A stretch of DNA of 64,000 bases from Phoronis australis (lineage: Eukaryota; Phoronida; Phoronidae), in contig NMRA01000015.1 in the NCBI GenBank assembly GCA_002633005.1, forward strand, positions 1,415,671 through 1,479,670, in the 5' to 3' direction. The translations under genes were made by a program, and so were the position numbers. The notes beneath the pieces are model-generated. The model did no database searches, was not told where the DNA came from, and saw only the letters and a list, made by a program, of their open reading frames with translations. Below are positions 49,720-62,735 of the stretch, one piece after another (position 1 is the stretch's first letter; each line of letters opens with the position of its first letter).

Positions 49720-52494
49720 CTGAAACACAATCATATACTTGACTTGACAAGGTGAGGGACAACAGTCTAACTGGTAGTTCAAATTATGAGCATGGGGAGT
49801 TCTTATTCACGTACCAGAGGGGTGGTGGTGCACACTTTCAAAATCTCCACCGCATCAATGCAACTGAGATAATTTGGGGGGGAGGTAAATGCATAATACT
49901 AAATGAGATAAAAACCAAATGTTTTGTGATTTTTATGTTCTATAACTTAGTGAACATCACACAAAACATGTAGGTGCTCACAACATTAGAAACTTTAGAA
50001 AAATGAAAAAAGATTAATTCTGTTAATTGATAAGCCTTTACTGTATCCATGTGATGCCTAAGATTGCACTTGGGGAGGCTTTATGAGGGGCTGATAGGGG
50101 GCGTGCCACAAACTCAGACACGTATTGCCCTCAGGTAGTATCATTACCTCTGGTGGCTAACTTTCAAAACAAATTAGAAGTCCCAGCATGTTTTGACAGG
50201 AAATTGAACATTTTATAGATGGCACATATTCATGAAGCAGCAGTGGTAGGCCCATACAGCGCCCTCTTTGGAAAAGACTGTTTTGGTTCATGCTTTGGTA
50301 AAAAAACCGGTGCTTTGTTTTTCAATACAAGTTGAGTATTTAACTTCACATCATATACACATGGCTCAAGTGGCTTCATTGATTGCTTCACTGCTGCTTG
50401 TTTGATGTTGGATTCTAGTATAACTTGATGTTAACATTTTCCATTTGAGAGTAAACTAGCAGCAGAAAACTTGGTGACAAGGCAACTGAAAAACACCCTC
50501 CTTGGACATAAAACACAAACTAAATTATTTTCCTAATGGCATCAAGCACATCACCAGAAGCACTAAGTTATCATAATATAGTATGAATAGATGACACAGT
50601 TGACACATCACTTTACCCAGAGGGACTATAATCCACGCTTACTCATAAAATGGATGAGTGCTGGGTAATGGCATCTTCTCTCACTACTGTCATGCACTGT
50701 TAGCTCCGTCAGCAATCAAAACGAGATGAAATGGAGTAATGCCAAAACAACAGGAGCAACGAGGAGCATTGATATACACCCACCATGTGCATGGCACACA
50801 ATGCAGATACAAGAGATGATCACTACTTTAACATTAACACTAAATGGAGACATGACAGTAAACTTAATAATAGTGTCTAAGGGGTGCAAAGCAAGTCAGA
50901 AATGCCCTCCTCATTAGGAACACACCTACCAACCTTCCACCGTGACTCTTAAACGAGTTAAAGGATAGAGAGGCAGAAATAAAAACAAAAGAAAGGTCAC
51001 TAAGGGTCACAGCGTAGGGTCAAATCCATCTGAAGCAGGGCAGGTGCTGTTCTTTACGCAACAGTAACTTATTTTCCATATGTCATGAACATCCATAATG
51101 CAAATGCAAAGAAAAACACAAGTGCCACTCATTCACAACAAAGACATCGATTTGTTAGTTGTACTTTTCTTAACTGAAACACCTTCCAAATTTCATGATG
51201 GTCCATGAAGGAATGTGTGTTGAGAAACAGGGCCCCACAGCTGTTAGACAGGTTTCAAAATCATCGCCACGCACTTCCCAGTAGAAACACATTTTACATT
51301 ACAGAGTGGTTTGGCAGAAAGATAGATGCCAAAAACCAGATTCAAAAATAATAAAAAGACCCACTAGGTGGGATACGTCAAATCTATCTGAAAATGGGAA
51401 GGTGTCATTCCTTTGTAATAAAAAACCTATTTGCCAAAATTCACGAAAATCTGTCAAGGAATTCCGAAGATATAGTGGAAAACAGAAAAAAACTAAAGTT
51501 GCCACTTTTTAGTGGGCACAACAGACGCACATTGGTAAGTAATCTGTTAGAAAATTTGCCCATGCCATCCCATCCATGATACCGTAAGAATGTGTCAGCA
51601 AAATCTCACTTCACTAACATCTACATCCATCAAGGGAGATATAGAGGCGGACACTTAGGGGCGGTCGGACAGATTGAGATGAAAGCACAATGACACATGA
51701 AACAGTGAAAAAGTTGAAGGAAACATCCCGTAACAAGTATTGCTTAAATAATCTATGTACCAAATCTTCATCAGCGATTTTTTTTTAATTCTCTTTTTTA
51801 AATAACACCCAAAACTCTCCAATAACCACTTGGTGAAATATGACACCTTCCGTCCATTCTGTGTTATTTTACCCAAACTACTATACATCCCACCGCTGCC
51901 AGTGAGTTGCAATATTGAATTAAATAAATTAAAAGATGAGTGATTAAGTTATTGTCCCTACCTTAAGGAAATACCATTAACAATATGTTTTCTACCTCCA
52001 TAAAAGAGAATAGAATTAGGGTCTTGGGAATTTACACCGTGACTGATTGTTTACTGAAGAAAATTGAAATTGATTAATGACTGAATCGAGTTCAACCAAT
52101 GCAAGATCTTGCAAGATTCAACGAGACGTCGCTTTGTATTTTCAATCAGAGCACGTGATTTTGGCTAGATTTTTTCGGCGTGAGATAGCTATTGAACCCT
52201 ATCCTGGTAGAATACATAAAATCAGTGAAGCAAGTCTTCTACCCTCACCAACTACAGGGGTCAGTCCTTGCTTAAGGATAACAACAGATGCTTATATCCA
52301 ATAGGTAGCGCATTTAAAACATGGGTCCCCTTTTTAACACCTGCGAAGATTGAAAGTAGAAACCAACAGGCACTAGACAGCCCCCAGTCCCCGGTGCATC
52401 CTGTTGGTGTGGCTGGCAGATGGATGATCTCCTTATAACCCTCTGTATGTTTCCATTTTACCTCAAGCTCTGTAGGAAAATGTGTTTTACTTAC
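49720..52494 (-). other. NAV intron between exons A and B
   Basis: A 2.8-kb intron with the degraded second copy of the large repeat (50.9-51.7 kb). No coding sequence. Confidence 0.8.
50935..51665. repeat. Large dispersed repeat, copy 2 (degraded)
   Basis: Recognised by CCACTAGGTGGGATACGTCA, CTATCTGAAAATGGGAAGGT, AAAATCTGTCAAGGAATTCC, GAAGATATAG and GGGAGATATAGAGGCGGACA, in the same order as copy 1. More decayed, with no open frame. Confidence 0.6.
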
Positions 52495-52612
52495 TGACAG
52501 CATGTATGATATCAGCCAACAACACTCCATCGGTAACATCATGTTGGATGTCTGTGACCAGTCTTTTGTAATGAGCCTTCTCCAGGTAGTGGTTGGCCCA
52601 GTCTGTATAGAT
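52495..52612 (-). CDS. Neuron navigator (NAV) exon A: start of CH domain (partial gene)
   Basis: First recognisable exon of a NAV/unc-53 gene. It encodes 39 codons plus one base. It begins with Ile-Tyr-Thr-Asp-Trp-Ala-Asn-His-Tyr-Leu-Glu-Lys and later reads DVTDGVLLADIIHAV, closely matching the start of the calponin-homology domain of vertebrate NAV2 and NAV3, including the exon boundary just before IYTDW. The acceptor ends TTGTTGCAG and the donor is GTAAGT. Reading phase is 0 on entry and 1 on exit. NAV proteins are large cytoskeletal proteins that guide cell and axon migration by linking microtubule plus ends to actin regulation; this role is family knowledge, not shown here. The true N-terminus and start codon lie upstream (higher coordinates) and were not found. 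A broken copy of this exon lies 113 bp upstream. Confidence 0.92.
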
Positions 52613-52675
52613 CTGCAACAACACAATATGGCGTTACTCTGACACTAACGCAGGACAAATGTGTCACTCTAGTTC

Positions 52676-52725
52676 TCCTTGTAATGGGCCTTCTCCAGGT
52701 AGTAGTTAACCCAGTCTGTATAGAT
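52676..52725 (-). pseudogene. Broken tandem copy of NAV exon A
   Basis: About 50 bp repeat the start of exon A. Translated in the same frame this gives IYTDWVNYYLEKAHYKEN and then a stop, versus IYTDWANHYLEKAHYK in exon A. The copy has two amino acid changes, loses all similarity after the Lys, and has a poor acceptor (ACTGAGAG, without a pyrimidine tract). Intron sequence just upstream of each copy is also similar (CAACACAA... followed by a GTTAC block), so the unit of duplication included intron. It lies 113 bp upstream of exon A in the transcript direction. It has no donor and cannot act as a normal exon. Confidence 0.75.
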
Positions 52726-54119
52726 CTCTCAGTCAACACAAAACAGTGTTACAAATTAAGACAAGTCATCAAGTCAAAGTAGGACTCAAAACCAGCCTTC
52801 TGTGGTGTCTTTACACACACACCTAACAGGCAACTTGTGCTTGATGATCAGTAGCTCAAGTCCAACCGACTGTCTAAACAGGATCTTTTCTGAACAACTC
52901 CACAGCCATCAGACCAATTACTTCGGCCATTTCACATGGCGTAAACTGTGTAAGTTGACACACTACACATTCACTAGGGAGTGTGAATTAATTGTCATGC
53001 ATTTTCGAGCCACTACAAGTTGCACCTCACCATCTAGTGTTGTATCTGGTGCCTCAATATTCACCAGTTACAGCTATATACAAAATGTTGTTGATCAAAT
53101 GCTTTTCCAGCTGCCCTTTCATACTAATTTCGACGTGTCAATGTTTTTGGGAGTTGCAGTCAGTACGAACTGTTAACTTATTGAGTAACTATCGTACTAT
53201 ACGTTAGCATGCTTAACTAGAGCATGCAAATACCACTTTGCATTATTTTAAGACCCATTCCATACGGCAGATTAAAAATCAGCTTTTGAAGATAAAATAA
53301 CACCCAATAACACTGTAACTGTTTAGAGGATACACAAATCAACCAACGAAAACAATTTTCAGGTTCATAAAACAATTGACAAAATTTTCATCGTTTTTGC
53401 AAAATAATCCTGAGGTACTTACATTAGCTCTAAACTGAAATCGCTCCCACATGACTATAAGTGGCAGTGAACAACACACAGCACGGAACAACACTCCAGC
53501 AAATGTCTCCAATCAACTGCCTCCAGTTCAGCAGATCATCTTGCATAAAAATGCAGTAAATAAAAACCCGAGAATCTAAATCAATAATTGATGGATGTCG
53601 ATAATAAGCAGGACAGCTAGAACAATCCCGTGGCCTTCCGTGGATTAATTAGTCCTTTAGAGAGTGTATGTAAGTTTAATGAGTCTTCCCATCTGTTTGC
53701 ACAACAATACGGCAATTATACGCGTTGACAAACTGCAAACCACTATTATTGTGTGATGGAATGACCATTGGTGTTCCTAATTTCCTAATTATCATTATAG
53801 GCGGACTTAATGAAGACAGGCAAAAGCTTATTACTCTTACAACCTATAACAGGAAAGCATGGGAAATTGCCTCCATTCTGGGAGAAAAAATAATGACTCA
53901 CATAGCATTTAATCTTCTTGACATATTGTATCAAGTAGAAACAAGAGATGATTTATTCATATGTAAATGCTTGTTTGAATGAGTTGTTTTAGAAAGGAAT
54001 TTTACCTAGTCTTGTTGACATTATGATTAATAGCACACTCTATATAATTCATCCATTAAAAACTACAATGTATATCCACCAAGAAGATATAATGTTTAAT
54101 AATACACAGTATATGACAA

Positions 54120-54665
54120 TAGCAATAGAGCATTGAAATGTGCCCACGACTGTATTGCAAACGCTATGCTTCTAGGGGCGTTTACTAGTAATATAAAAAT
54201 GGCCATTAGATGGTGCAGAATATGACAAACGCATCCCAAAATGGGAAGGTGTTGTCGTCTCACAAAGTAGTGAAACCTGTTCAAAAATCAGTCACAGTCT
54301 TCTCATCAGAAACACATCTACCAATTTTCACAATCTGATCATTTGAGTGGTTTGGCAAACGCCACTCGGTGTCATATATGTTAAATCTGTCCAAAGATGG
54401 GAAAGAGTTGTGGTGTCGTTAATAAAAATCTATTTTCCGTATTTCATGAAAATCCATCAAGGAACTGAAGATACAGAGGCAAATGTAAAGATCTAAAATT
54501 ATCCCTACAGGAACACCGGTAAGTCAGATGGATTCGAAATTTGTTGTCATTTGCCATCAGCTTCACAAGAATGTATCTGTCACATCTCATTAAAATCCTG
54601 CAAGGGGTTTAGGAGATACAGCAGTGGACATTGACTCTAGCAATACGCACCCACCCCTGTATGTG
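54120..54665. repeat. Large dispersed repeat, copy 3
   Basis: Starts like copy 1 (CATTGAAATGTGCCCACGAC, then ATAAAAATGGCCATTAGATGG) and contains CCCAAAATGGGAAGG, GAAAATCCATCAAGGAACTG, AGATACAGAGG and GTTTAGGAGATACAGC. One unit rather than three. It has the same orientation as the other two copies. Confidence 0.7.
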
Positions 54666-55689
54666 AACGTACACAAAAATGGAGCTCAGAGCAAGAGACT
54701 ATAAAACAGCAGCTTTAGACTATTAATGGGATGACAGATCTGTGTACTCATGGTTACCAAATTATGTGGACTCTTTCATCTTTATCAATTTGCAGTAAAA
54801 CTTAACAATACTCACTGTAAATAATTATAAAACTATGACAAGAATGAAAACAGCAACATTTTATATTTACATTGACACATGTGTTACATACATACAAATA
54901 ACAGAAAGAAAACAAAACAACATCAAAAAACCTTCTGCTAATATGGTAAGAAGTACTGTTTAAGGTTGTAAGCTAGGCTTGTGCAGGTTGGCAAATAATG
55001 GGTGAAAGAGACTTAATCGAGGACACTGATTGGTTGACAAGGATGTACAAAGAGGAGGTAATCATATGCACAAGACAAATAGCATGTAAAGACTGTGTAT
55101 GCATGTAAGCATAGGAGTGTAGATGCAGCAAGTGGCGCCTACATCAGGAGAGTTAACAGATACAGGTTAATGCACATCACTAGTCAACATTACCAGACTA
55201 ATCAACTAAAGGACAAATGGGATTACTGACCCTGATGACCACATCAAAGGAATGGTCAGCAAATAAACATGGTGGAAATCAGCAGGGCTAACATAGGTTA
55301 ACCATTGGCTGACCAAGCTGGTTTTTCTAATAATTCATTTGGTTAAGACTTGGACCACAATGTGTTCAAACTATAAGATGAAACTGGGAGAACCAACCAG
55401 TAACATATCAAACCTTAGTGGATCAATTACTGGAGACAAAACCATGCAATGGCAAACAAGGAATCAGTAACAACAGAGACAGGTTGCATAACAGTTACCA
55501 TGAATAGGTAACTGACCACTAACTGACCACATGAAACAGGTAATGGACAAACCAGTTTAACATTTGAAACCTACCTAAAAACACAAGCGCTTTATTCCCC
55601 TCCTTAACTTTTGCAAATTCCCAAAACTCCAGCACTGTCAACTGAGCAACGACAATGGATGTAATTTTCAGGCCATATGTCAAGGTACC

Positions 55690-55830
55690 TAAACTACACG
55701 GTCAACGGACTCATAAACACGGGCACGGACGCATGAACACGACTCACGGACCTGAAAACGCCGTCCACTGACTCACAAACACGGGAACGGACTCACAAAA
55801 CACGATCCACGCACNCCCCCCCCCCCCCGA
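55690..55830. repeat. Degenerate CACGGACTCA repeat ending in a C run and an N
   Basis: Imperfect units of about 20-28 bp built on ACGGACTCAYRAACACG, followed by an ambiguous base at 55815 and a run of about thirteen C. The N beside a homopolymer looks like unresolved sequencing rather than biology. Confidence 0.75.
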
Positions 55831-56666
55831 CCGGTCAGCCAAGTGTCCTAACTATGCACCCTACACCATGTGACAAACATGGTGCAAAAAGGATTGGACA
55901 CCCATCAACGTAACGGAGCAAGCACGGAGTTGGTAATAATTTCCGCCTTGTCTGCAGGTTTGCGTCCACATTACGGCTTGCACTGGAAGGTAAGTTAAAC
56001 TGGAACAAGTTACCGTAAATCAAATTACCTTGGAACAAGTTACCCTACCTCGATAAGGTGGGGTACGTTGTCACAGAAACAGCACAACCAAACCTAGAGA
56101 CATGAATATCTTGTTCTCATTGCACTTTAAATTCATAGAACAAATCTATACATAAATGGATGCACCACTCAAGCTTCTCTAATGTAAACAGGCAGAGTAA
56201 TTCATAAACTGCTTCAACATTCTCTGTTAACATTCAGTCTCTAACTGGAGTGATGTGGAGTAAGCTGCCTCTGATCTCAAAGTGTTTGTAAACAAAAGGC
56301 AATTTACAACACAGAGGAAACCTGTATACACTTTATGACATAATTAGAGGGTAGTTAAGACCATGATCAGATAACACACTAAAGAATCCACTGGGTTGTG
56401 TTGTCATCCTATTAGTACATGTGGCTAAGAATGAATTACCCTTAACCACATTAGGTCCAGTTAATACAATAGCTGAACATGATTCATGCTATCTTGGGTT
56501 CCTGCTACAGAGGCATCAATGTAAACTGCAAAGTTAGTTGAAAATTTTTAGACTAGCTTCAGTAGTCAGTGGACATAGAAGTAATCACAAGATGGCACTC
56601 CGAAAACCTTATGCAGGCCCAATCTTTAGAATTTGGTAATAAGACACTTACAGGGTTGCTGTATTT

Positions 56667-56704
56667 TGAGAACCAGTTTTCTCAAAGTAACAAACTGGTT
56701 CTCA
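56667..56704. repeat. Perfect 13-bp inverted repeat
   Basis: TGAGAACCAGTTT and AAACTGGTTCTCA are separated by 12 bases. A short hairpin without further context. Confidence 0.9.
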
Positions 56705-59700
56705 GAATCCGGGCCAATGTAAGTGACGTTTGCTGGAGAAATAATTGAAATTTTTTATCCAAACGTTCACCCATTTTTAGAGAAAACATTGATCCAGCAG
56801 TACTTTTACTTTTTACCAACACAGAAACTGCTGATATTATGGCTCACCCACGGTCACCAAGCAACAAATCAGCTGAGACCAGCATTTCACAGTGTTGTAA
56901 ACAAACTGATTGGAGGTGATGTATAGAGTATCCCAGACTAGCTCATGTGCCTAAATATTATGGTAAGTAACATAACCATGAGACAAATGACACAGTTAAA
57001 TGTAAACACACAACACAGGACAGACCACACATTGCACTGACCAGGGGAGTCTGTAAAGTAATTCATGGTCTGTTGAAGACATAGATCATTAAAAACAAAG
57101 CAATGGTCTGCCACTAAACATTCAACCTAAACTACTTGGAGGTATATTAGACTTTAAATCAAAGTATTGTTTGTTGAATGTATATCTCCTTCCAACACGA
57201 GATGCAAAACTGAGGTCATAAATTTTTCTGTTAGAACTGGAATTAGGGACTCTCCATTGACTCCATCAAATGAAAGACTGATAGTATATAAAGTATGTAA
57301 TCAAAATTTAATTGAATACTAAATGCATTTTATTTTGTATGCACCACTGACCATCAAAGCGAGTTCCCAAGCAACTTCTCTCTTTTACACCTGTTTATAA
57401 ATTTTCCAGAAATTTTTAAGGTGTTGTTAGTTAAGGCACTAGATTGCTGTAAAAATAGCCTGTTGTACACAACTGCTAAGAATTGTTTCAAGTGACTTAT
57501 AAGCTCAAGAGACTGGGTATGTATTGTTTGTATTCATATTCACATGTGGGGATTGTGGTAAAAATCTTCACTTTGTGACGCAATATGACGGACAAGTGAA
57601 ATTTGTCAACAAAAACAATTTTTCATGAAAATTTACTTTGCTTTTAGCATGGTTTGTATGACCTAGATATTAATGACCTAGATATTAAACAAACATTAAG
57701 CAAAATATTGAGCATTTGCAGCAACGTGCTAAGCCTCTAAAAAATAGAAATCTGGCAATTACAGCAAATATTTTTGTCCCAAAGCGAAGAATTTTTATCA
57801 GACTTTAGAAAAATGTGGCTATGGCTCAATTAACTCACTGGGCCTCAAATTTATGGGTCAATTTAGAAGACCTCACAGACATGAAGTTTTGATTAGCTGC
57901 CCTGCATGTCCTCGTGTAAGAATATGGATGCAAACAGTATTTTTTTGTGCCTGTTGGTACAAGTTAAGCAATCACAGTGAGAAAATTTTTATGAATGACA
58001 CAGTACGTGTTCCTAAATTCTCCCAGCGTTTATAGGGAACGTCCATTCATAATGCACTCTGTAAGATTCTGCACCAGAAGCACCAGCATCTTGTAGCAGT
58101 TATTACTACAAACCTATCAATCCTTTCCTAGGGAATCTTAGACAGCTGAAATGTCAAACCATCAAGCCCCAGACACTACAGGAGGAAATGCCATGCTGTT
58201 AAAAATGAATAAATCTTTTAAAACTAAAAAGAAAAGTCTCTGTAGCACACCCTTGAGAAAGAGCGCATCGCTCGACATTTTAGTTTTACAAGTTTTACTA
58301 TTTTATATTTTTACTCGTTGGTAACTGCACGGCATTGCAACATCTATTTGATTTCAATAAATCTTTTGCATTTGTATAAATTTGTGTAGCAGAAAAACTG
58401 AACTCTCTGTAGAGCTAAATCACCCTTTTGTAGGAAATTATGTCTGCATTCAGAAAAGGCACCCTTTCGATGGAAAACTGGTAGACAGTAGTCACATCAT
58501 CAAATATACACCATCCCAGTGTTTCAGTAAAAACCTGCATGCTTTACATTAAGGATTAAAATACCAGCCTCTTCACTATCACAAGACCATTTGGTGCACA
58601 TATATCACCTAAAATCAAAGGTTGCATGACTGAGAGTAGCACATGCTGTTAAATGAGGATGTATTTACCAAACCACAGTACCTAATGCTTTCCATTTGTA
58701 CTTGGGGCTAATTTGAAGGTTTAACCAGCACTATTGAACATCAGTGAATACAGCCATTAAGGAATAGCTGCACATTTAGCAGTCTCCAATAGCTGCAATC
58801 TACGCTAATTAGAATCCAGTTTTCCACAGAAGATAAGCCAAGAAAAGTACGCCTTGAGATGCATCGTCATATCATTTATTTGTAAATAGTTCACTGTGTA
58901 TAGCAATATCTTATCAAATTTGGACAATAATAATTGTTAAAATTGGCGGTATCTCTTAGGGTTTTAACATAATTGTAAATACCTACAATTTCTCCCCATT
59001 GTCATCGGACAAAAGCTATGACATAAATATATAACAAGATATAGCAATTATTGTTGCTTTTGTAAAAAACAAGAAATATGAAATTTCACTTGACGGCCAT
59101 ATTATATCCTAAATTGGTGATGAAAACCATTCATTGATTTTTTATTTTTAAGAACACATTATCATCCTTCACTTGATTTAGTCTAGGAGCAAAAATAACA
59201 TAAATCCAAGTTTCAAAAAATAAGCAAATAAACTCAACATTATCATTACAAGTTCATTAGACATGTGTGAGACACACAGAGTTCTTGTAGTCCATAACCA
59301 GTGAAGCTCAATTTTGTCCGTTACGCTTCACAAAGTAATAATTCATAACAGCGGAAAACTAAAATATCGACATAGGACATGAACATCCAATGAAACTAAT
59401 CAGTTACAAGGGTTATTTTTAATGCTACAATGATGTTAAGGGTCAGTTGAACCCCTGGACCTCTACCCTGTCCACTTGACCACTACTTACACTGTTCCAC
59501 CAGCACAAGACTTCATCCATGTTTTGTCATGGACACAGCTGTAAACAAACACTAGTCTTCCAGTTTAGATTCAATTAAAAGTTCCCAGTGCTGCCATGTG
59601 TACTACAAAGCGCCTAATGCATTAACAGTTCAGTGGAAACAAAATGTGATAACACAGAAATCCTCTTTAGCCCACACTCTTGGTAACGTCCCTGATCAAT

Positions 59701-61023
59701 AGCCGCAACTCGACAGCTCAGCATGGGAATGGTCAACAATTTTATTTTTTATGAGTAACCAACAGCTTCTTTTCACAAATATTCACTAAGGTTATCACAG
59801 CGCAAGGTGTTGTCAATCATTTTAAACCAATTTTAACTCGCATTAATGATAGGTTAGTAACCTAGCTCATAGCTCATAATCTGATATTAGGACCCAAGGG
59901 GTACTACTAAAATACAGGAGTCATTCACTTTAATACCCATGTGTTCAATCCACCCACCAATTTTCCAATTTTCACTTTTATGATTGAGTTAAACACTCAC
60001 ACTTAATTTATACAGGCTGGATTTTTATTACATATTTGCAATGCTCATATCAACTCCTTGAGTGCAAGAATGGGCAATCTGCCAACAATTCATAAGAAAC
60101 ATTCAGTCAACTTTTTCTTCATCTCTCACTCAAGAAGTGCCTAAATGCAGTTGTTAACCACAATCAGCAGTTAAACACAAACCCCCAACTTTTAAAAGAT
60201 TTTTGCTATTAAACACTTATATTCGGGTTTACGTCCACCCCAATTTTTGAGTTTTTCAATTTCAATGTCCCCAGCGTTAGCTCGCACAGATACTGTATTT
60301 GCCTTCAACCAACATTTATAACTATGAAAGCATGTGAAAGCACGACAGTACTAAACACAAATATTGTAAAAAGAAAAGTGCACCGAATTAAAATGTATCC
60401 CTGCAGAATTATTTTTAGATTTTCTCATCCTAACAAAATATTCCACCAGTTGTTAACAGGCTATGTAGAGCCCTTTAATTAGATGACTCTTATCTTGGGA
60501 CAGGAAACATTAACTATCAAGTCCGTCTAATGAGCTAATTAACTAATGAGCGTGTCTATTCAACAGAAATCTGGTAAACAACCAGCCCAACTTAAGCTAT
60601 GCAATAATAGTGCTCACAATTCTTCTTTTAACAATTTGACTAAATTTGCCCAACTTGTTATATCACATTTTGTTCTAATGATTGTTTTACTTTCACATAA
60701 ATCTTCACAAAATGCACATCCACAGAAACAATAATTGAACTTTCTATGCTCACAGAACTGAACTGAAGAATTTAACCATGTGTCAAGACTCAACAACACT
60801 TAAGTTGCATTCAGAGTTATTTTGCATAAGAGTAATTCAGGCTAAGTTATCAATATTTTCTATTTGTTGACAACAGAACTAGAAAATCTCAAACCTATGT
60901 GTGGTTCAACAATACCAATATAACAAAAACCATGCAAATAATGAAACTGAATGCTCTATTTCGTTGAGTAATAAGGACACATTTTTCAACAGTGCAAACT
61001 AAATAGAGTTGCCATACTAAATA

Positions 61024-61440
61024 GAGTACCGTTATCTTTCGTGGGTGTGAATGCCCACGTTCAGCTTAATGCCCGTTCTCAAAATTTCCAAACTTTCCCT
61101 TTTCAACAAGCTCCATGCTTGAGTTACCACCCACCCCTAATACATGCGATGAAGACTACCTTGAAGGGCCCATGTCTTTGTGAATGCCCAACTCACGCAA
61201 TTTTTAACTCTTGCTTAAACCTTGCTTACCATTGAGTGACGGAACATTCACAGTTTCAGCAGCCCTCTTCATATTCGGATAAAAACATATCTTTGCTTTC
61301 TTACTGTTCATTTGAGAATGCAAGTCCAACACATTTGTACCTGGATTGGCCTTCAGGTAAACATCAAACCTTCTCCCAAGTTCTCAAAAAGTTCATTTCA
61401 GTTAAACACCCATGCTCAGCTTAACACCCAGCCCTTTAGC
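61024..61440. repeat. Probable copy of the GTACCGT...AATGCCC repeat
   Basis: GTACCGTTATCTTTCGTGGG followed by several TTAAYGCCC / AACACCCATGCTCAGCTTAA motifs (61065, 61400). Two frames of about 60 residues here follow the repeat and show no recognisable protein. Confidence 0.4.
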
Positions 61441-62519
61441 TTTCCATGAGTGCCCTTGGTACCTGCAAAACCCATTTGACTGTAACTATTTTGGATTCGT
61501 ATAAAATGAAACAGTGGGTTATGTTTATCTTACTTTTCATTCAGTTTCCTGACTGATCACAACCCCATAAGGAGCTGGCCTTTACTGAAAGAACTTGGCA
61601 AACGTGCATTAGGTGTGCACACATTCAGAGCAATTTGTATTAAATCTCAAAATTATCTAGCTATCTTTCAATTTTTGAAAAAGATCAAGAACTAAGCCAC
61701 TTACAGAAAATCACTAGCGGCAATATATTGACAAGAAGAGTAATGGTGCCCAGGATACCACTCAGCCAAATATCGTCCCCAGGCAGTATCTCAGAAAAAA
61801 ATGCCCACTCAAGCAAAATACCCATGCGACGCAAAAAAACACCTAACCAAGCTGGTCACAAGTCCATGCCAATCAGTCCTACGGGATTTTCCGGGCCCCC
61901 ACATTTTTGGCCAAGCTAACATAAAGGGTACCTTTAAGCCCTTTGTGGGCTTTAAGAACATTTGAGTGTTTGTAAGGCTGCCATATGGCATGAGGAACTC
62001 CAAATGACAGCATCATTGATACATACTAACTTCTCCTACTGCTAAATCTTACTAAAAATAACCACTATGTACCATGAATCAATGTCGCTTTAGCCACAAT
62101 AATGTTAAATGCCACCTAAATTTAATGCAATGTTATCTAAACCAAGCAGTGCCACAGCTAAGACAAATGGACGAGAATCGACAATAAGCCCTGGGGGACA
62201 CTTTTACAAATATCAAACTTATGCATTTACCATGTTTGAAAGGAAACCACACAAGCATCATTTGCCAATCAATAGAATTCTACATGTCACTATATCCCGA
62301 TTTCTTGTGATCAGTAATGGCATAATATGTTCATATCATAGGAACAACTGCTTCACATAAGTGTATGAATCATAATAGATACAGCATTTCTTCACTGATT
62401 AAAATAATATGAAGCACTGCAGTACTGTTAACTGTTATTGTTCACTTCTTTCACACAAAGAGAATAACCAAAATGTAATTTTCTATGGTAATTCACATAT
62501 GTTGCACAAAAATGTCATT

Positions 62520-62735
62520 GTCAAAATTGTCACATTTCCCATTTTTCAAAGACTGGTTACCATGCTACTTACAATGAAAACTTTACTACATGTTGCTCCA
62601 TGACAACTACACACTGCAAGCCATGCTAGTAATAGCAGATAAAATGTTCTTAACCTCTGTTTTTTGAAGAAATTTGACAAGACAAAATTTCACTTGTCAG
62701 CCATATTGCTTGTTAAATAACGAGGAGAGTTATCA
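62520..62735. repeat. Dispersed repeat family D, copy 2
   Basis: Same order of blocks as 10115-10320 (CATGACAACTACACACTGCA, CCATGCTAGTAATAG, ATGTTCTTAA, TTTTGAAGAAATTTGA, AAATTTCACTTGTCAGCCAT) and the same orientation. Non-coding. Confidence 0.7.

Noticed and set aside
52261-52626. A 121-codon minus-strand frame over NAV exon A
   Set aside because: It reads exon A in the wrong frame; the correct frame gives IYTDWANHYLEK and ends at the GTAAGT donor.
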